This document shows, one piece after another, positions 46,105-55,498 of a DNA stretch of 64,000 bases (position 1 is the stretch's first letter; each line of letters starts with the position of its first letter). Both the position numbers and the translations under genes were made by a program. The DNA is taken from the NCBI GenBank assembly GCA_937125225.1, contig CAKZLE010000036.1, forward strand, positions 1-64,000, in the 5' to 3' direction. Under the pieces are notes generated by a model that was not told the origin of the DNA, did not search any database, and saw only the letters and a program-made list of their open reading frames with translations. The DNA comes from an uncultured Spirochaetia bacterium (GTDB lineage Bacteria > Spirochaetota > Spirochaetia > CAKZLE01).

Positions 46105-47049
46105 ATGGAAAATTTAGAAAACGGGATCTATGCACGAATAACTACAGAGAAAGGAAATATCCTTTTATCTTTGACCTATAAGAAGACTCCTATGACAGTT
46201 ACGAATTTCATTGGATTAGCAGAAGGTTCGTTGAATCATGATAATCCCGAAGAGCCATTCTATGATGGTTTAAACTTTCATAGAGTCATTGCAGATTTTA
46301 TGGTACAAGGGGGATGTCCGAAGGGTACTGGTACTGGTGGCCCGGGTTACTCTTTCCCAGACGAGTTTGACGATTCCCTCAAACATGTAGGTCCTGGCGT
46401 ATTATCAATGGCTAATAGCGGACCGAATACCAATGGTAGTCAGTTCTTCATTACCCATGTAGCAACACCTTGGTTGAATAATAAACATACTGTCTTTGGC
46501 AATGTAGTCGAAGGTATGGATATAGTGAATAGTATTGAGCAGGGTGATAGGATCAATAAAATTGAGATCATTCGAAAGGGTTCAGAGGCAGAAGCTTTTA
46601 CTGTCACACAGGATATTTTTACAAAAAGGGTTTCTGAATCAATGTCAGTAGCCCAAGATAAGATTAAGAATGGCCAAAAGAATATGATGAAAGACATTGA
46701 AAACCGTTGGCCTGCAGCTGTTGTTTCTTCAACCGGGCTTCGATACGTCGTCAATCAAGCTGGTAATGGAGCTGTTTCTCCAAAGATGGGGCAGACTGTG
46801 ACTGTACATTATACCGGATCTTTATTGAATGGGCAGGTCTTTGATAGTTCTGTTAAACGAGGTGAACCTGCACAGTTCGCTATTGGGCAGGTGATTGAAG
46901 GATGGAATGAGGCATTACAACAGATGACTAAAGGTGAGAAGAGAACTCTTATTATTCCTCCCCAATTGGGCTACGGAGAGAGAGGTTATCCTGGAGTTAT
47001 TCCTCCAAACAGTTTTTTGATCTTTGAAGTTGAACTGATAGATTTCTAG
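46105..47049 (+). CDS. Dual peptidyl-prolyl isomerase: cyclophilin-FKBP fusion
   Basis: 314 residues. The N-terminal cyclophilin domain (about 8-160) shows [29 protein letters not shown] and the [11 protein letters not shown] end. A helical linker leads to a C-terminal FKBP domain (about 215-314; [29 protein letters not shown]). No signal peptide, so a cytoplasmic folding helper. Dual-family immunophilins are known but uncommon. It probably belongs to the parAB-radA transcript. Confidence 0.92.
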   Translation: MENLENGIYARITTEKGNILLSLTYKKTPMTVTNFIGLAEGSLNHDNPEEPFYDGLNFHRVIADFMVQGGCPKGTGTGGPGYSFPDEFDDSLKHVGPGVLSMANSGPNTNGSQFFITHVATPWLNNKHTVFGNVVEGMDIVNSIEQGDRINKIEIIRKGSEAEAFTVTQDIFTKRVSESMSVAQDKIKNGQKNMMKDIENRWPAAVVSSTGLRYVVNQAGNGAVSPKMGQTVTVHYTGSLLNGQVFDSSVKRGEPAQFAIGQVIEGWNEALQQMTKGEKRTLIIPPQLGYGERGYPGVIPPNSFLIFEVELIDF

Positions 47050-47053
47050 GAAT

Positions 47054-48424
47054 ATGCCGGCAAAGAAGAATAAAACAATATTTAAATGTTCCTCCTGCAG
47101 TCACGAAGAAACTAAGTGGCTGGGGAGGTGCCCCTCTTGTGGCTCTTGGAATAGTTTTGAAGAGGAGCAAGTAACTGTTAAGAAGAAGACGACCTCAGCA
47201 GAAAAGAAAAAATCTGCTGAGGCAATAAATCTGACAGAGGTAGATACGTTAGCGGATTATAGATTTACTTCTGGTATCACGGAACTTGATAGGGTTCTTG
47301 GTGGTGGTATCATGAAAGGTGGTGCGGTACTCCTCGGAGGAGAGCCAGGAATCGGTAAATCTACCCTTATGCTACAGCTGCTCAGTTCTTCACCAGTAGC
47401 AAAATGTCTCTATATCTCAGGTGAAGAATCTCCAACCCAAATTCGAATGAGAGCCGATAGATTAAAATTAAAACTCAACAAGATATTTCTATTACATGAT
47501 GCCGAACTCGAACATATTGAGAGGGTCTTAAATAAGAATAAACCTCAATTAGTGATCGTTGATTCTGTTCAGACACTTTTCAGTCAAGAGGTTGGATTAG
47601 TACCTGGTACAACATCTCAGATCAAATATTCCTGTATGGAGTTGATCAACTGGGCTAAATTGCAAGGAACAGCAATATTTTTTATTGGCCACGTCACAAA
47701 AGATGGATCTCTCGCTGGACCCAAAGTTATAGAGCATATGGTAGATACTGTGATTAATTTTGAGCAGGCTGCTTCAGGTATCAGAATCATACGAGCTAGT
47801 AAGAATAGGTTCGGTTCTGTAGATGAATTAGGTGTGTTCACAATGGGGGGAAAGGGACTACTTCCTGTTGCGGATCCTGCGACGTTCTTTATTGGACAAC
47901 GAAGAGAACCGATACCTTCAGGAAGTGTCATCTCTGCAGTATTTGAGGGGTCAAGAACTTTCATGGTTGAAATTCAGGCACTGACGATCCCTGCAAAGAG
48001 CGGGTACAGCAGAGTCTACTCAGATCGTATTGATAGTGCAAGAGTCTCTCGTATATCAGCTGTATTGGAAAAACATTTTGGCTTATCGTTATCCGCGAAT
48101 GATATCTATATCAATGTTGCTGGTGGGATGAGATTGAGTGAAGTTGGTATAGAATTAGCTTTAGCGATGGCAATATACACATCTATAACAGGTAAAAAAC
48201 TCAGTAATAATATAGTACTGGTTGGTGAGTTAAGTCTAGCCGGAGAATTAAGAACTGTCCAACACCTTGATAAGCGAATCAAGACGGCAAGAGAGATGGG
48301 CTTCACGGTAATGGTTGGACCTGATATAGGGACTAAGTCAAAAGTGATTCATAAGAATCATGATGGTTTGACTTTCGTCCCCTGTAGGACGATAGAGGAT
48401 GCCGTTCTAGCTCTAACCCAATAA
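47054..48424 (+). CDS. radA: DNA repair protein RadA/Sms
   Basis: 456 residues. N-terminal four-Cys zinc finger (CSSC and CPSC), RecA-like ATPase with Walker A GGEPGIGKST, the RadA-specific KNRFGSVDELGVF motif, and a C-terminal Lon-like domain. It drives branch migration in recombinational repair. It starts 4 bases after the isomerase gene. Its last 12 bases overlap the convergent TraB-family gene. Confidence 0.95.
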   Translation: MPAKKNKTIFKCSSCSHEETKWLGRCPSCGSWNSFEEEQVTVKKKTTSAEKKKSAEAINLTEVDTLADYRFTSGITELDRVLGGGIMKGGAVLLGGEPGIGKSTLMLQLLSSSPVAKCLYISGEESPTQIRMRADRLKLKLNKIFLLHDAELEHIERVLNKNKPQLVIVDSVQTLFSQEVGLVPGTTSQIKYSCMELINWAKLQGTAIFFIGHVTKDGSLAGPKVIEHMVDTVINFEQAASGIRIIRASKNRFGSVDELGVFTMGGKGLLPVADPATFFIGQRREPIPSGSVISAVFEGSRTFMVEIQALTIPAKSGYSRVYSDRIDSARVSRISAVLEKHFGLSLSANDIYINVAGGMRLSEVGIELALAMAIYTSITGKKLSNNIVLVGELSLAGELRTVQHLDKRIKTAREMGFTVMVGPDIGTKSKVIHKNHDGLTFVPCRTIEDAVLALTQ

Positions 48425-49600
48425 TGATATAAGAAATGGGAAGGCTATGAATGTCCCTATAGTGCTTCCTAAACTTGTGAGAAAGAATACGATCAAGGCA
48501 TGGGTAACTCTATTTCTGTAGAAGCCTCTAATAGATAGAATATCATCATTAATACTCTTAAAATCTTTTACTCTTGGCTTCCTTACCATCGTTTCAACCA
48601 CACCAACGACGATTCCCACTCCAATTGTCGGATTCAAAGAGGTGAATGGGGCTAGAAGTATTGATAATATGATAGTTAATGGGTGTGCTAGTGCTATGAT
48701 AGCTCCGATTCCAGATAATACACCATTGACTGCAAACCAATAGACGAACATCTTGAGACCTTGAGACCACCCTGCATTTATGAATCCTGTTACCAATAAT
48801 CCAACAACTAAAGCAGGAATCAGCCATGGAAGGAATTTTGAGATTTTTGATGATTTTGGGATGGTCTCTATATCTTTTAAATCTGTAGAGATCTTCTTTT
48901 CAGAAAGGTTTTCGATTGTTTCAGCGATACCGTTAGCATGTCCGGCACCGATAGCTGCAACGATTTTCGACCCTTTTGCCTCAAAGATCTTTGTTGCGAG
49001 ATATCTGTCTCTTTCATCAATAAGGACTTTTTTAGCGGTGGGTAGCTCTTTTGCCAACTCTTCCATCATTCCACTGAGAGCACTTCTCTCTTTCAGTGCC
49101 TCAATATCTTCTTCTGATAGTTTCTCATTGGAGAATGCTGCTGAAACAAGGACTCCAAGCATTTTAACCTTATTCCAAAGAGAGGATTTCTTCCATGCTC
49201 TTCTTAATGTGACTTGAATGTCACGATCACATAATGAGTAGGGTATTCCTGCTGCTTTTGCTGCATTCGCAGCTATATGCATCTCCTCACCAGGTGTGAC
49301 TCCAGTCTGTTGTCCCATTTTTCTCTGAAAGGAGGAAAGAGCAAGGTTAGCAAGTAGAAAGAACCCTCTACCCTGTTTGATGATATTCTGAATATTGACG
49401 TTTTCCCAGGAAGCCCCTTCCATCATGGACTTATAGCGACCTGGATCTAGTTCGAGACAGACTCGATCAGGAGCTTCATTCTGAATGAAATCCTCAACCT
49501 CTTTAACGCTGTCTGAAGATACATGGGCTGTTCCTATGAGAAAAATCTCTCTATCATCAACGGTGATCTTTGTTAACGTATCACTAATCTGCTCGATCAT
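48413..49600 (-). CDS. TraB-domain membrane protein (PrgY/TraB family)
   Basis: 395 residues. An N-terminal TraB domain (about 10-225; GTAHVSSDSV, CLELDPGRY, and AIGAGHANGIAETIE with the second His) is followed by four or five membrane helices. The family is related to Tiki/GumN putative metalloproteases; PrgY limits pheromone activity in Enterococcus. Its role here is unknown. AAGGAG precedes the ATG. Confidence 0.85.
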   Translation of the reverse strand: MIEQISDTLTKITVDDREIFLIGTAHVSSDSVKEVEDFIQNEAPDRVCLELDPGRYKSMMEGASWENVNIQNIIKQGRGFFLLANLALSSFQRKMGQQTGVTPGEEMHIAANAAKAAGIPYSLCDRDIQVTLRRAWKKSSLWNKVKMLGVLVSAAFSNEKLSEEDIEALKERSALSGMMEELAKELPTAKKVLIDERDRYLATKIFEAKGSKIVAAIGAGHANGIAETIENLSEKKISTDLKDIETIPKSSKISKFLPWLIPALVVGLLVTGFINAGWSQGLKMFVYWFAVNGVLSGIGAIIALAHPLTIILSILLAPFTSLNPTIGVGIVVGVVETMVRKPRVKDFKSINDDILSIRGFYRNRVTHALIVFFLTSLGSTIGTFIAFPFLISLLG

Positions 49601-49665
49601 TTGTGTGGCTCCTTGGTTGGTTCCATAAAAATATACTCATGATTGATAAAATGAACAAGAGTATG

Positions 49666-49694
49666 TTGCTCAAGAGTCTACTATCATATACATT
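49666..49694 (+). promoter_or_regulatory. Promoter of lysO-like gene, leaderless layout
   Basis: TTGCTC (49666-49671), 17 bp and TACATT (49689-49694) are followed by 7 bases to the ATG at 49702. Confidence 0.45.
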
Positions 49695-49701
49695 CTTTTG
49701 T

Positions 49702-50652
49702 ATGGAAACAATACTCTACCTTATAACCCTTTTTGCATTCTTAGCTGTCGGGATGGTAAGTGCGAGATTCATCATACCCGGAACATGGAATATGTTGGTG
49801 GATAAGCTCTTGAATATCTCATTATATCTACTCCTATTCTTTATGGGTGTTCGTACGGGTTTGATTGATGATATAGCTGAAAAACTATCTTTGATAGGTG
49901 GCTTAGCTCTTTTTTTTGCGGTTCTCACCACTTTTGGGAGTGTGTTTGTAGTATTGATACTTAAAAAGATATTCCATCATGAACAGATTGAGACTCCCAA
50001 TATGCCTGTTAAAGAGAAAGAAAACTCCTCTAATATCAAAGAACTTCTTTCTCATTTCAAGGATCCATTACAGCTTTTCCTTTGTGTTGTTACCGGTGCA
50101 CTTCTAGCTTATTACACCCCTCTGTTCTCTTGGTTCTCTGATTCTGTAACGAATATCCTGCTTTATATGCTCTTGTTCTTTGTGGGTGTACAGATGGTTC
50201 AGAATAATACTGATGTGATCAGTGTCTTGAAAAATCCTATATCGATACTATTACCCCTTGCTACTTTGATAGGCACCTTGCTTGCATCCTCCTTAATCCC
50301 GATATTCACTGATATCAAGATGTTCGAGGCACTTGCTATCGGATCAGGGCTAGGATGGTATTCTTTATCTGGTGTTCTTATCACAGAGTTGGGTGATCCC
50401 GTTCTGGGATCTATAGCATTCTTGAGTAATCTCTTTAGAGAGAGTATCGCCTTTTTAATGATACCGCTACTCGCTAGCTATTACAAACCGCATGCTTCGA
50501 TCAGTATAGCTGGGGCAACTAGCATGGATGTGACACTTCCGATCATAGAGAAATCTAATGGTACGGCTTATGTACCATTGTCGATTGCACACGGGGTCAT
50601 TCTTACGCTGATTATCCCTTTTCTTGTACCCTTCTTCTATGCTTTCGGTTAG
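49702..50652 (+). CDS. LysO-type (DUF340) lysine exporter family protein
   Basis: 316 residues with about eight membrane helices. The two halves each contain a similar LLYLLLFFMGVRTG-like / LLYMLLFFVGVQM segment, typical of LysO/YbjE, and the C-terminal half has the conserved GLGWYSLSGVLI and GATSMDVTLPII motifs. It probably exports lysine or its toxic analogues. The start METILYL is preferred over an upstream frame from 49603, because that frame runs through a promoter-like sequence. Confidence 0.85.
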   Translation: METILYLITLFAFLAVGMVSARFIIPGTWNMLVDKLLNISLYLLLFFMGVRTGLIDDIAEKLSLIGGLALFFAVLTTFGSVFVVLILKKIFHHEQIETPNMPVKEKENSSNIKELLSHFKDPLQLFLCVVTGALLAYYTPLFSWFSDSVTNILLYMLLFFVGVQMVQNNTDVISVLKNPISILLPLATLIGTLLASSLIPIFTDIKMFEALAIGSGLGWYSLSGVLITELGDPVLGSIAFLSNLFRESIAFLMIPLLASYYKPHASISIAGATSMDVTLPIIEKSNGTAYVPLSIAHGVILTLIIPFLVPFFYAFG

Positions 50653-51095
50653 AGCACTGGAATAATGATCTGATATACATAAAATCCGACCTCTTTTACA
50701 CCTCGAAGAATAACTTCATCAGAGGCACTCTTCATATTCTTAGTCTTCATTGATTGAATACTGTATTGTAATGCTGAAGTGATACCTTCTGGAGAGCTGT
50801 CAGCGAATTGATAGAAGAAGAAGGTTCCCTCTGGAATAGATCTTAGTTGATAATGTTCATTTGGTAACTCTTCAGTAAAGGGACCTGCTCCAATCGCAAT
50901 ACTGTTTTGGCTTCCTTCAAAGATCTTATCTCTTGTAGTGAATATCGCTATTTCATCATCAATCAATGTGATATTATGTTGTTCAGCATCTGTTCTGAGT
51001 TGTTTTAAACCTTTGTCAGGGGTGTAGAGTATATTTTCCTGATTGATACAGAGAAAAGGTGTTGACTGGTATAGATATAATTTCATTGTTTTCAT
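50649..51095 (-). CDS. Hypothetical protein
   Basis: 148 residues of mixed alpha/beta character with no signal peptide or membrane segment and no motif I recognise. The start MKTMKLYLY is chosen because TACTAT ends 6 bases upstream. A frame nine codons longer would overlap the beginning of the divergent metallopeptidase gene. Its stop overlaps the lysO-like gene by 4 bases. Confidence 0.6.
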   Translation of the reverse strand: MKTMKLYLYQSTPFLCINQENILYTPDKGLKQLRTDAEQHNITLIDDEIAIFTTRDKIFEGSQNSIAIGAGPFTEELPNEHYQLRSIPEGTFFFYQFADSSPEGITSALQYSIQSMKTKNMKSASDEVILRGVKEVGFYVYQIIIPVL

Positions 51096-51107
51096 ACGAG
51101 GATAGTA

Positions 51108-51827
51108 GTGAATTTGGATCATAAAGTACAGTATACGCTGTATAAAAGCAGAAAAAGATCATCTATTCGTATCAAGATATCCATAGCAGGAGTTGTAGAG
51201 GTCTATGCGCCCTCTTGGTGCTCAAAGAACTATATCGATGAGATCGTAGCGAAGAAATATGACTGGATCAGGAAAAAACTAGAGATCTATGATGCGTATG
51301 AACCGAAATTAGTACATCGGTATTGTGATGGGGATATCTTCTATTTGTATGGGAACAGATATACTCTGAAGACTCATATAGGTGATTTATTCTCCTTGAA
51401 GTGGGAGGATGGTATACTCAAGATCGCTATTCCCTCCAGTATCTCTTCGGATCCTCAAGTCTATATTCGAAAGAAGGTATTAAACTGGTATCGGAAAGAG
51501 GCATTGATCTATCTTCAAAAACGGGTTGAATACTGGACTACTATACATGAAGAACTTATTGCTGGTTCAGTTAAGGATAAGATTACTGTGCGTTTGATGC
51601 GTAGACGTTGGGGAAGTTGTGATAAACAGGGTAGTTTGCGATTCAACACACAGATTCTTTGTGCTCCTAAAAGGTTTATTGATTGTATTATCATCCATGA
51701 ACTCTCACATAGGCTCGTATTTAATCATAGCAGAGAATTTAAAGCATTAGTACATTCCTATATTCCCGATTATTCAGAATATATGAACGATCAGGTCAAA
51801 CGGTCAGGTTTATGGAATATAATATAA
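51108..51827 (+). CDS. YgjP/DUF45-type zinc metallopeptidase
   Basis: 239 residues. The DUF45 pattern is clear: an N-terminal RKRSSIRIKI segment, AKKYDWIRKK, the conserved RRRWGSCDKQGSLRFN and the zinc site IIHELSHRLVFNHS (HExxH variant HELSH plus a downstream His). A role in restriction-linked or general proteolysis has been suggested for relatives; the function here is unknown. The start is GTG with GAGGA upstream. Confidence 0.87.
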   Translation: MNLDHKVQYTLYKSRKRSSIRIKISIAGVVEVYAPSWCSKNYIDEIVAKKYDWIRKKLEIYDAYEPKLVHRYCDGDIFYLYGNRYTLKTHIGDLFSLKWEDGILKIAIPSSISSDPQVYIRKKVLNWYRKEALIYLQKRVEYWTTIHEELIAGSVKDKITVRLMRRRWGSCDKQGSLRFNTQILCAPKRFIDCIIIHELSHRLVFNHSREFKALVHSYIPDYSEYMNDQVKRSGLWNII

Positions 51828-51857
51828 GGAAGATGGGATTTTCCCATTATAGATGGA

Positions 51858-51887
51858 TTGACTCATAGGCCGTTAGCTTAGTATATG
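51858..51887 (+). promoter_or_regulatory. Promoter of flavodiiron gene
   Basis: TTGACT (51858-51863), an 18-bp spacer and TATATG (51882-51887) precede the gene, with a leader of about 45 bases containing GAGGAG. A small hairpin ATGGGA/TCCCAT (about 51833-51848) just before it may end the metallopeptidase transcript. Confidence 0.45.
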
Positions 51888-51939
51888 TATAGTTAATAGA
51901 TAAGCTCATAGCAATCTACTTCATGAGGAGATATGACAT

Positions 51940-53154
51940 ATGAAAGCAATAGAAATTGCTCCCGATATTTTTAGTGTGATGGCAAACATCAGTAATCAGG
52001 ATCTTTTTGAGGGGATCTGGCCGATACCCCAGGGTGTCTCACTGAACTCATATGTAGTAAGAGGTGAGAAAGTCGCTTTAATAGATCTTGTCAAAGACTG
52101 GGAACATGCTATTGAAGAGATCTCAGAGCAGCTTGGGACTCTAGGACTGACTCTTGAATCAATTGACTATCTGATTATTAATCATATGGAGCCTGATCAT
52201 ACCGGTTGGCTAAAAGAGATGAAAGAGAAGAATCCTGGATTACAGATACTCTGCAGTAAAAAAGCAGTACCGCTAATATCAGCATTCTATGGGATCGAAG
52301 ATGGGGTGACCGCTGTCGGATCCGGTGATGAATTAGATCTTGGAGGTAAGAAGCTACTCTTCGAAGATACACCGAATATTCACTGGCCAGAAACTATGAT
52401 GACCTATGAGCCGGAGTCGGGAGTCCTTTTCTCCTGTGATGCTTTTGGTTCCTTTGGACAGGTTGGAGAGCATGTTTTTGACGACCAACTCACTGAAGAG
52501 GAGATGTCTTTCTATGAAAGTGAGACTGAACGTTATTATGCGAACATCGTTTCGACCTTCTCTGCCTTTGTTGAGAGAGGGATAAAGAAGCTAGCACATT
52601 TCGATATTAAATTGATTGCTCCAAGTCATGGAATCCTCTGGAGAGAGAATCCAAAGAAGATCATAGACCATTATTTGAAACTGGCCTCTTATAAGAGTGG
52701 ACCTGCGGAAAAAGAGGTTACCGTTGTTTGGAGTTCTATGTATGGGAATACTCAGCAGTTACTGGATTCTATCCTTTCCGGTCTCGAGTCTGAAGGTGTC
52801 AAAGCACATGTTCACAGAGTCCCTCAAGAACATGTCTCATTTGTTCTAGCTTCTGCTTGGAGATCTTCAGGGATTATCATCGGTACACCAACTTATGAAT
52901 ATAAGATGTTCCCTCCTATGTATGCTGTCTTAGATGTAATGGAAAGATCACATGTCCTAAACCGTAAAGCTTTCCGATTCGGATCTTTCGGTTGGTCAGG
53001 TGGAGCTCAGAAGCAATATGAAGAATTTATCAAAGCCATGAAATGGGACTGTAGTGGCTCCGTAGAGTATCAGGGCGCTCCCACTGAAGAAGATAAACGG
53101 AGAGGATATGATATGGCCGTAGAAGTTGCCAAGAAGGTCAAGGCCTGGGTGTAG
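51940..53154 (+). CDS. Flavodiiron protein (A-type flavoprotein, O2/NO reductase)
   Basis: 404 residues. The N-terminal metallo-beta-lactamase-like diiron domain has NHMEPDHTGW (HxExDH), SCDAFGSFG and the later IAPSHGILW. The C-terminal flavodoxin domain (about 250-400) has VVWSSMYGNTQQL for FMN. It reduces O2 to water or NO to N2O, protecting anaerobes. No fused rubredoxin, so it needs a separate electron donor. GAGGAG precedes the ATG. Confidence 0.95.
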   Translation: MKAIEIAPDIFSVMANISNQDLFEGIWPIPQGVSLNSYVVRGEKVALIDLVKDWEHAIEEISEQLGTLGLTLESIDYLIINHMEPDHTGWLKEMKEKNPGLQILCSKKAVPLISAFYGIEDGVTAVGSGDELDLGGKKLLFEDTPNIHWPETMMTYEPESGVLFSCDAFGSFGQVGEHVFDDQLTEEEMSFYESETERYYANIVSTFSAFVERGIKKLAHFDIKLIAPSHGILWRENPKKIIDHYLKLASYKSGPAEKEVTVVWSSMYGNTQQLLDSILSGLESEGVKAHVHRVPQEHVSFVLASAWRSSGIIIGTPTYEYKMFPPMYAVLDVMERSHVLNRKAFRFGSFGWSGGAQKQYEEFIKAMKWDCSGSVEYQGAPTEEDKRRGYDMAVEVAKKVKAWV

Positions 53155-53875
53155 CAGCTGAAATAAAAGATTCAAACAGTGGTCGCATAGAATCAGAATG
53201 TACCATCATCATCTCAGGATGCCACTGTACACCAATTATGAATTGATAAGATCCCTTATATTCAATGGCTTCTGGTATATCATCAGAAGCCATTGCTGTT
53301 ATTCGAAAGGATTCAGGACAGTCTCTCATACAGCAATGATGATAACTGTTTGTCATGATCTCTGAACCGAAATTCTTTGCCAGGATGCTGCTAGGTGAGA
53401 TAGTTACGTTATGTGTAGCTTCCCATCTTTTTGCATTTTGAAAGTGCTGAATGGGGTTTTTCTGTGCTAAGGAGATGTCTTGATATAAGGTTCCACCACC
53501 TGCAATGGTTAGAAGCTGAAGTCCTCGACAGACTCCCAGGATCGGTTTCTTTATAGAGATTGCATATTGTACTAGTGCTAATTGGACGATATCAATACCT
53601 TTGTCGGCATATTGAAGTAGGGGGTGAGGAGCCTCGCCATAGATCGAAGGATGAATATCATAACCCCCGGATAATAATAGACCATCGATCCTATCGATGA
53701 AAGGGATGAGAAGTTCAGGGTCCTTAGTGATTGGAAGGATCACAGGGATTCCTCCGCACTCTTCGATCGCATGAATATAGTCATGATTCACATAGTCTCG
53801 TTCCATACCTTGGAAAAGAGGGTCTCTATTTGGGATCCTGTTTCCCATCACCCCTATAAGTGGTTTCATCTTCAT
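53138..53875 (-). CDS. Class-I glutamine amidotransferase-like hydrolase (peptidase C26, PuuD-like)
   Basis: 245 residues. Nucleophile Cys in LGVCRGLQLLTIAGGG, with the His/Glu pair in GVQWHPE. The family hydrolyses gamma-glutamyl amides such as gamma-glutamyl-GABA, releasing glutamate. The gene lies 4 bases after pepD and overlaps the flavodiiron gene's 3' end by 17 bases. Next to a peptidase and a glutamate-fermentation operon, a role in supplying glutamate is plausible (inference). Confidence 0.9.
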   Translation of the reverse strand: MKMKPLIGVMGNRIPNRDPLFQGMERDYVNHDYIHAIEECGGIPVILPITKDPELLIPFIDRIDGLLLSGGYDIHPSIYGEAPHPLLQYADKGIDIVQLALVQYAISIKKPILGVCRGLQLLTIAGGGTLYQDISLAQKNPIQHFQNAKRWEATHNVTISPSSILAKNFGSEIMTNSYHHCCMRDCPESFRITAMASDDIPEAIEYKGSYQFIIGVQWHPEMMMVHSDSMRPLFESFISAATPRP

Positions 53876-53879
53876 CCTA

Positions 53880-55343
53880 TTAAGCTTTTACCATATAGGT
53901 GAGCAATGCCAACAGATAATCATATATTCTTTTTGCTGAAGAGAGGCTCATCTGTTCATCAGTTGAATGAACACCACTTAAATCTGGACCAAAGGATATT
54001 GAATCCATATCTTTTGCCTTGCTGTTTATCACTCCACATTCAAGACCTGCATGAATGGCAGTAATAACAGGTTCCTTACCGGTAAACTCCTGATAGAAGT
54101 CTGCACAGAGTTTTGCCATAGCAGAAGCAGGATCAGGTGTCCATGCAGGATACTTGTTTTCGATCCTAGCGGTAGCTCCACAGGTTTCAAAAGCAGTAGC
54201 GGTCCTGTCTTCGATCTCATCTCTAGCTGAGGTGATTGAAGAACGTTGACTAGCAGTGAAAGAGAAAGCTTTATCATCTAATTTTGTGATGGCTAGATTG
54301 TTTGAGGTCTCAACAAGCCCCTCAATCGTTTTGCTCATGGCATCTATACCATGAGGAGTGACTGTCAAAGCACTGAGAACAGCACTACTTTGCTTCTTCG
54401 AGATGACTTTGTTTGGCATGTTAGTCTTTTCTACTGAGATAGTTGCATTTGGATCACCGGAAGAAAGTTCTGCATTCATTGCCTCTTGAAGTTTAAGCGA
54501 AAATTGTTCAATAAGCTCTTCGGATTCTTCAGGTATGAGGAAAGTACTGTAGAAGGTACTAGGAATGACATTTCTCTTGGTTCCACTATTGAGGGATGCG
54601 ATATGTAAGGGAGTCTTTCTGCTGATATCTTTTAAGAATCTGACACCTGATTTTATAGCATTTCCTCGACCAGTATGGATCTCAGCACCTGAATGGCCCC
54701 CAAGGAATCCTGAAAGAGTAAGATCCCATGCAGAATATCCTTTTGGAACAGGTTGCCAATCTGCTTCTAAAGTTCCTACGACCTCTCCACCACCGGCGCA
54801 ACCTATATAGAATATTCCCTCTTCCTCGGAATCGAGGTTGATAAGTCTTCTACTATCTACTTTGGAGATATCAAGACCAAAAGCACCATCTAGGCCTGTC
54901 TCTTCAGATATGGTGAATATTCCTTCTAAAGGTCCATGAACTAAAGTATCATCTTCAAAGATGGCAAGAACCATGGCAAGAGCTATCCCGTTGTCTGCTC
55001 CAAGTGTTGTCCCTTCTGCAGTAAGGATATCCCCATCGATCTTGAGTTTTATCGGATCAGTCAGGAAATCATGAATATAGTCATCGTCTTTGACACAGAC
55101 CATATCCATATGACCCTGCATTGCTACCGACGGTACTTGCTCATTACCAGCTGATGCTGGTTTCTTGATGATTACATTACCTATTGAATCAACAGCATAG
55201 TTAAGTGAATGTATTTTTGCAAATTCGATTAGGTATTCTTGTACTCCTGCCTCGTTACCCGATTCTCTAGGAATCTGTGAAAGTTCATAGAAATATCGTA
55301 ATACCGCTTCTGGTTCATATGTTGAAATATCATTTTTTGTCAT
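53880..55343 (-). CDS. pepD: Aminoacyl-histidine dipeptidase (cytosol non-specific dipeptidase)
   Basis: 487-residue M20 di-zinc peptidase. Metal and catalytic residues lie in AMQGHMDMVCVKD, TTLGADNGIALAM and ISEETGLDGAFGL, and in the C-terminal HAGLECGVI and FGPDLSGVHS. It cleaves Xaa-His and a wide range of dipeptides. AAAGGA precedes the ATG. It is divergent from the GntR regulator gene, and a GTATATAC palindrome shared with that gene's operator lies at 55378-55385. Confidence 0.95.
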   Translation of the reverse strand: MTKNDISTYEPEAVLRYFYELSQIPRESGNEAGVQEYLIEFAKIHSLNYAVDSIGNVIIKKPASAGNEQVPSVAMQGHMDMVCVKDDDYIHDFLTDPIKLKIDGDILTAEGTTLGADNGIALAMVLAIFEDDTLVHGPLEGIFTISEETGLDGAFGLDISKVDSRRLINLDSEEEGIFYIGCAGGGEVVGTLEADWQPVPKGYSAWDLTLSGFLGGHSGAEIHTGRGNAIKSGVRFLKDISRKTPLHIASLNSGTKRNVIPSTFYSTFLIPEESEELIEQFSLKLQEAMNAELSSGDPNATISVEKTNMPNKVISKKQSSAVLSALTVTPHGIDAMSKTIEGLVETSNNLAITKLDDKAFSFTASQRSSITSARDEIEDRTATAFETCGATARIENKYPAWTPDPASAMAKLCADFYQEFTGKEPVITAIHAGLECGVINSKAKDMDSISFGPDLSGVHSTDEQMSLSSAKRIYDYLLALLTYMVKA

Positions 55344-55433
55344 GAGATACGTCCTTTTACTCTTTGTCTAAGAATGAGTATATACCCTCAGATTAAAAAA
55401 TCCATACTTTCTCAAAAAGAATAGATAAAAATG

Positions 55434-55475
55434 TTGACATGACCTCCTAATGATGGTACATAATGGTATATACCA
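55434..55475 (+). promoter_or_regulatory. Promoter and operator of the GntR-methylaspartate operon
   Basis: TTGACA (55434-55439), 17 bp and TACATA (55457-55462) are followed by the palindrome TGGTATATACCA (55464-55475) at the expected transcription start. A half-site TGGTA lies 10-11 bases upstream inside the promoter. A repressor bound here would block initiation, most simply the GntR protein encoded next. Confidence 0.7.
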
Positions 55476-55498
55476 ATTAAGACATTTAAGGAAAAAAG

